A stretch of 8,022 nucleotides of DNA from Desulfobacula sp. Its GTDB lineage: Bacteria; Desulfobacterota; Desulfobacteria; Desulfobacterales; Desulfobacteraceae. Below the pieces are notes generated by a model. It made no database searches. It saw nothing but the letters and a program-made list of their open reading frames with translations, and was not told where the DNA came from. Made by a program: the position numbers and the translations under genes. The stretch spans positions 1 through 8,022 of the forward strand of contig NZ_JAIOSW010000253.1 in the NCBI RefSeq assembly GCF_021107415.1. Direction: 5' to 3'. Of the stretch, positions 5,519-8,022 are shown one piece after another (position 1 is the stretch's first letter; each line of letters opens with the position of its first letter).

Positions 5519-5542
5519 TTAAACCTCATCATTTAAACCTCA
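5515..5542. repeat. 14-bp tandem duplication at the yejB-yejE junction
   Basis: Two exact head-to-tail copies of TCATTTAAACCTCA lie at 5515-5528 and 5529-5542. On the minus strand the first-read copy ends yejB (AGG TTT AAA TGA) and the second supplies the GAGG site and ATG of yejE. Confidence 0.95.
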
Positions 5543-6563
5543 CTCGGGGATCAACAAAGGCAACACAGATATCGGACAGAATATTACCAATCATGAACAA
5601 GAGAGAGGAGATAACAAGGATACCCATCACCACCGGGTAATCCCTGTCAAGGATGGATTCATATCCCAAAAGCCCCATGCCGTTGATATTGAATACTTTT
5701 TCAATCAAAAATGATCCCATTAAAAGAATGGAGATATTATTTCCAAAGCTGGTTGCCAGGGGAATCAGGCTGTTTTGCATGGCATGATTCAGTACGGCTT
5801 TTTTAAAGGGAAGTCCTTTGGCAATAGCTGTTCTGACATAATCGGAAGACAGATTGTCCATCAGGGTGTTTTTCATCAAAAGCGTCATCACGGTAAAAGA
5901 ACCAATGACATAGGAAAACAAGGGCAGAACAGTATGCCAGGCAATATCCATAATTTTTTCAAACAGATTCATCTCTTCAAACAATTCAGATACAAGCCCT
6001 CCCAAAGGAAACAAATCAAAATTGGATGCAAACAAAACCAGCATGAATACGCCTGCCACCCATCCGGGAATGGCATAACCCGTAAAAATAATGATGGATG
6101 TAATATTATCAAACCCTGTTTTATGCCGGATGGCCTTTGCCATGCCAAGGGGAATGCAGACTCCGTAAATCATGATCAGACTTAAGATACCAAAATAAAG
6201 GGAGATGGGAATTCGTTCTTTTATCATATCCCAGACCGGATCATAATATCGTGTGGATTGGCCAAGATCTCCTCTCAACACTTTGGTAAGCCAGATAAAA
6301 TAGCTGGTTAATATGGGTTTATCAAACCCGTAGTATTCTTTTAATTTTTGAATTTGTTCTTCAGAAAGAGGCTGGTCGCTGCCGGCGCCTCCCATGGAAG
6401 ATGAGCCTGATCCGCCGTGACCTGTCTGCATGGCCCTTGTATCGGAGATGATCCTTTCAATGGGGCCTCCGGGTACAAAACGAGTGATGGTAAAGACCAT
6501 AATAGTGATACCGATGAATGTCGGTATCACTAAAAGCAATCGTCTTATAAAATATGCGGTCAT
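5529..6563 (-). CDS. yejB: ABC transporter inner-membrane permease, YejB/OppB type
   Basis: This is the first permease subunit of the Yej-type peptide importer. The 344 residues show the family opening YFIRRLLLVIPT with a membrane helix to about 28, APGGP-like VPGGPIERI (30-38), and a variable Gly/Ser-rich periplasmic insert (about 48-63). YYGFDKPI (77-84), RGDLGQS (97-103) and the YAIPGW segment follow. The EAA loop is DYVRTAIAKGLPFKKAVLNHAMQNS (about 241-265), and the end is INGMGLLGYESILDRDYPVVMG and FVDPRVRFK. These match E. coli YejB along the whole length from memory. ATG 6563 overlaps the alaS stop by 4 nt (ATGA), which fixes the start and implies translational coupling to alaS. Confidence 0.93.
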   Translation of the reverse strand: MTAYFIRRLLLVIPTFIGITIMVFTITRFVPGGPIERIISDTRAMQTGHGGSGSSSMGGAGSDQPLSEEQIQKLKEYYGFDKPILTSYFIWLTKVLRGDLGQSTRYYDPVWDMIKERIPISLYFGILSLIMIYGVCIPLGMAKAIRHKTGFDNITSIIIFTGYAIPGWVAGVFMLVLFASNFDLFPLGGLVSELFEEMNLFEKIMDIAWHTVLPLFSYVIGSFTVMTLLMKNTLMDNLSSDYVRTAIAKGLPFKKAVLNHAMQNSLIPLATSFGNNISILLMGSFLIEKVFNINGMGLLGYESILDRDYPVVMGILVISSLLFMIGNILSDICVAFVDPRVRFK

Positions 6564-8022
6564 GACATTGTTTTATAAACTGATTCAAGTGCCTTATCAA
6601 GGTTTTCAGGTTTTGTACCGCCGGCCTGGGCCATATCAGGACGACCACCGCCGCCGCCGCCCACTATTTTTGCAGCATTCTTTACAATATCGCCTGCTTT
6701 ATACTCTTTTATCAAATCCTGGGTCACAACAGAAATTAATAAGGCTTTCCCGTTGGATTCAGCGCCAAGAAGGACGACTCCGGAACCTATTTTTGTCTTG
6801 AATTTATCAGCCAGATCTCTTAACTGGGAAGGATTTTCAATCTCTACCCGTTTTGAAATCACTTTGACCCCGTTGATTTCCCTGATAATATCATCAATAT
6901 TTTCAATGGATTTTGACGCCATTTTTGCTTTTAAGGCTTCCAACTCTTTTTCAAGAATTTTCTTATCCTTTATTATTGCCTCAATTTTTAAGACCACATC
7001 CTCTTTGGCCCCTTTTAACAGGGTTGCTGAAGAACCAATCAGATGCTGATCCTTGTGAACATAATCCAAGGCAGCCTGGCCGGTTACAGCTTCGATTCTT
7101 CGAACGCCCGAGGCAATCCCGCCTTCTGACAGGATTTTAAACAGCCCGATATCACCGGATTGTTTTGTATGGGTTCCCCCGCAAAGCTCCCGGGAGAATG
7201 TCCCCTGGGATACCACCCTTACCACATCCCCGTATTTTTCTTCAAACAGGGCGGTGGCACCGGCTTTAACCGCCTCATCCATGTCCATCTCTTTGGTTTC
7301 AATTGGATGATTTTCACGAATCCTTAAATTGACCTCATTTTCAATGGCCTGAAGTTCTTTTGTAGAAATAGATGAAAAATGGGTAAAATCAAATCTTAAT
7401 CTTGTGTCCGTCACAAGGGAGCCTGCTTGTTTAATATGATCCCCCAGGACTTTTCTCAAGGCCGAATGAAGGATATGGGTGGCCGTATGGTTCACAGCTG
7501 TATTTTGTCTTTTTGGGGCATCCACCTTAAGTGTAAATGTATCCCCTTTTTTTGCCTCACCTTTTTCAACCACACCTTTATGGATGACTATTCCTGTGGG
7601 ATCTTTTACCGTATCCGTGATGGTGATGACGCAAATTTCATTTTCAAATCTTCCTGCATCTCCTGCCTGACCTCCGGATTCAGCATAAAAAACAGTGGAA
7701 GCGGTTACAATTTCTAGGGTATCGCCCTGTCTGGCTGTTGTAACTTCCTTGTCATCCTGGACAATGATGAGAACATCAGATCTTCCTTCAATATTGTCAT
7801 AGCCTTCAAAAGAAGTCTTTATCCCTTCTGATGTAAGTGCCTTGTAGGCAACACCCACACCTGCAAATTTTTTAGTGGACCTGGACCTTGCTTTTTGTTC
7901 TGCCATGGCTTGGTCAAACCCGTCTATATCAAGATCAATGTCCATTTCTTTGACATGATCGACAATGATGTCCACAGGAAACCCAAACGTATCGTAGAGT
8001 TTAAAAATCACATCCCCGGGGA
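6560..8022 (-). CDS. alaS: Alanyl-tRNA synthetase, C-terminal part (5' end outside window)
   Basis: AlaRS charges tRNA-Ala and hydrolyses mischarged Ser- and Gly-tRNA-Ala. The frame is open at the right edge, so roughly the first 400 residues (catalytic domain) are missing. Numbering the visible part from codon 8011: FKLYDTFGFP at the end of the tRNA-binding region (3-12), the beta-barrel with FYAESGGQAGD (108-118), the editing domain with zinc-type ligands in HTATH (His175, His179) and CGGTH (Cys277, His281), a coiled linker (about 335-370), and the C-Ala/DHHA1 domain ending in GGGGGGRPDMAQAGG (451-465). All editing residues are present. The GTG at 8011 is not a start. The stop overlaps yejB, so alaS heads or feeds the permease genes. 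Confidence 0.97.
   Translation of the reverse strand, partial: PGDVIFKLYDTFGFPVDIIVDHVKEMDIDLDIDGFDQAMAEQKARSRSTKKFAGVGVAYKALTSEGIKTSFEGYDNIEGRSDVLIIVQDDKEVTTARQGDTLEIVTASTVFYAESGGQAGDAGRFENEICVITITDTVKDPTGIVIHKGVVEKGEAKKGDTFTLKVDAPKRQNTAVNHTATHILHSALRKVLGDHIKQAGSLVTDTRLRFDFTHFSSISTKELQAIENEVNLRIRENHPIETKEMDMDEAVKAGATALFEEKYGDVVRVVSQGTFSRELCGGTHTKQSGDIGLFKILSEGGIASGVRRIEAVTGQAALDYVHKDQHLIGSSATLLKGAKEDVVLKIEAIIKDKKILEKELEALKAKMASKSIENIDDIIREINGVKVISKRVEIENPSQLRDLADKFKTKIGSGVVLLGAESNGKALLISVVTQDLIKEYKAGDIVKNAAKIVGGGGGGRPDMAQAGGTKPENLDKALESVYKTMS

Overview
The window is typical of a Gram-negative, probably deltaproteobacterial sulfate reducer (Desulfobacteraceae-like) chromosome. This rests on the style of the alaS, yejB and yejE proteins and on several Lcl/DUF1566 exported proteins beside a retroelement. 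It is inference from protein character; no taxonomic marker is decisive.

The left half (about 1-3511, all on the minus strand) is a complete diversity-generating retroelement (DGR). In transcription order it holds a consensus-like promoter (3483-3511), an exported DUF1566/Lcl target protein whose last 44 codons are the variable repeat VR (2711-2843), an Avd-type four-helix accessory protein, the template repeat TR (2012-2144), the reverse transcriptase (RT, stop at 487), and a second exported DUF1566 protein that runs off the left edge. TR and VR align without gaps over 133 bp. They differ at 20 positions, and all 20 are adenines of the TR on the coding strand (20 of 46 A, 0 of 87 other bases). 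This is the signature of adenine-specific mutagenic retrohoming. The cycle is TR RNA copied by RT with Avd, A positions randomised in the cDNA, and the cDNA replacing VR, so the C-type-lectin-like face of an exported protein is rewritten.

The most striking part is the RT itself. After a normal DGR-type polymerase (YVDD; GLPIGNLTSQ motif) it carries about 100 C-terminal residues that read as MutS domain I, the mismatch-binding domain, including an intact Phe-Tyr-Glu (FxE) motif. The TR is also in frame with the RT and has its own ribosome-binding site and GTG, so the template may be translated as the RT's N-terminal leader.

The middle (about 3427-4456) holds an AT-rich divergent intergenic region with a long palindrome that looks like a bidirectional terminator. 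It is followed on the plus strand by a DUF4160-DUF2442 pair, a toxin-antitoxin-like arrangement, whose first gene seems to have lost its normal start codon.

The right half (4457-8022, minus strand) is a housekeeping operon. It runs alaS (3' part only), yejB and yejE, the last two being permeases of a peptide/microcin-type ABC importer. The genes are tightly coupled, and the yejB-yejE junction contains an exact 14-bp tandem duplication that appears to have converted an ATGA overlap into a 10-nt gap.
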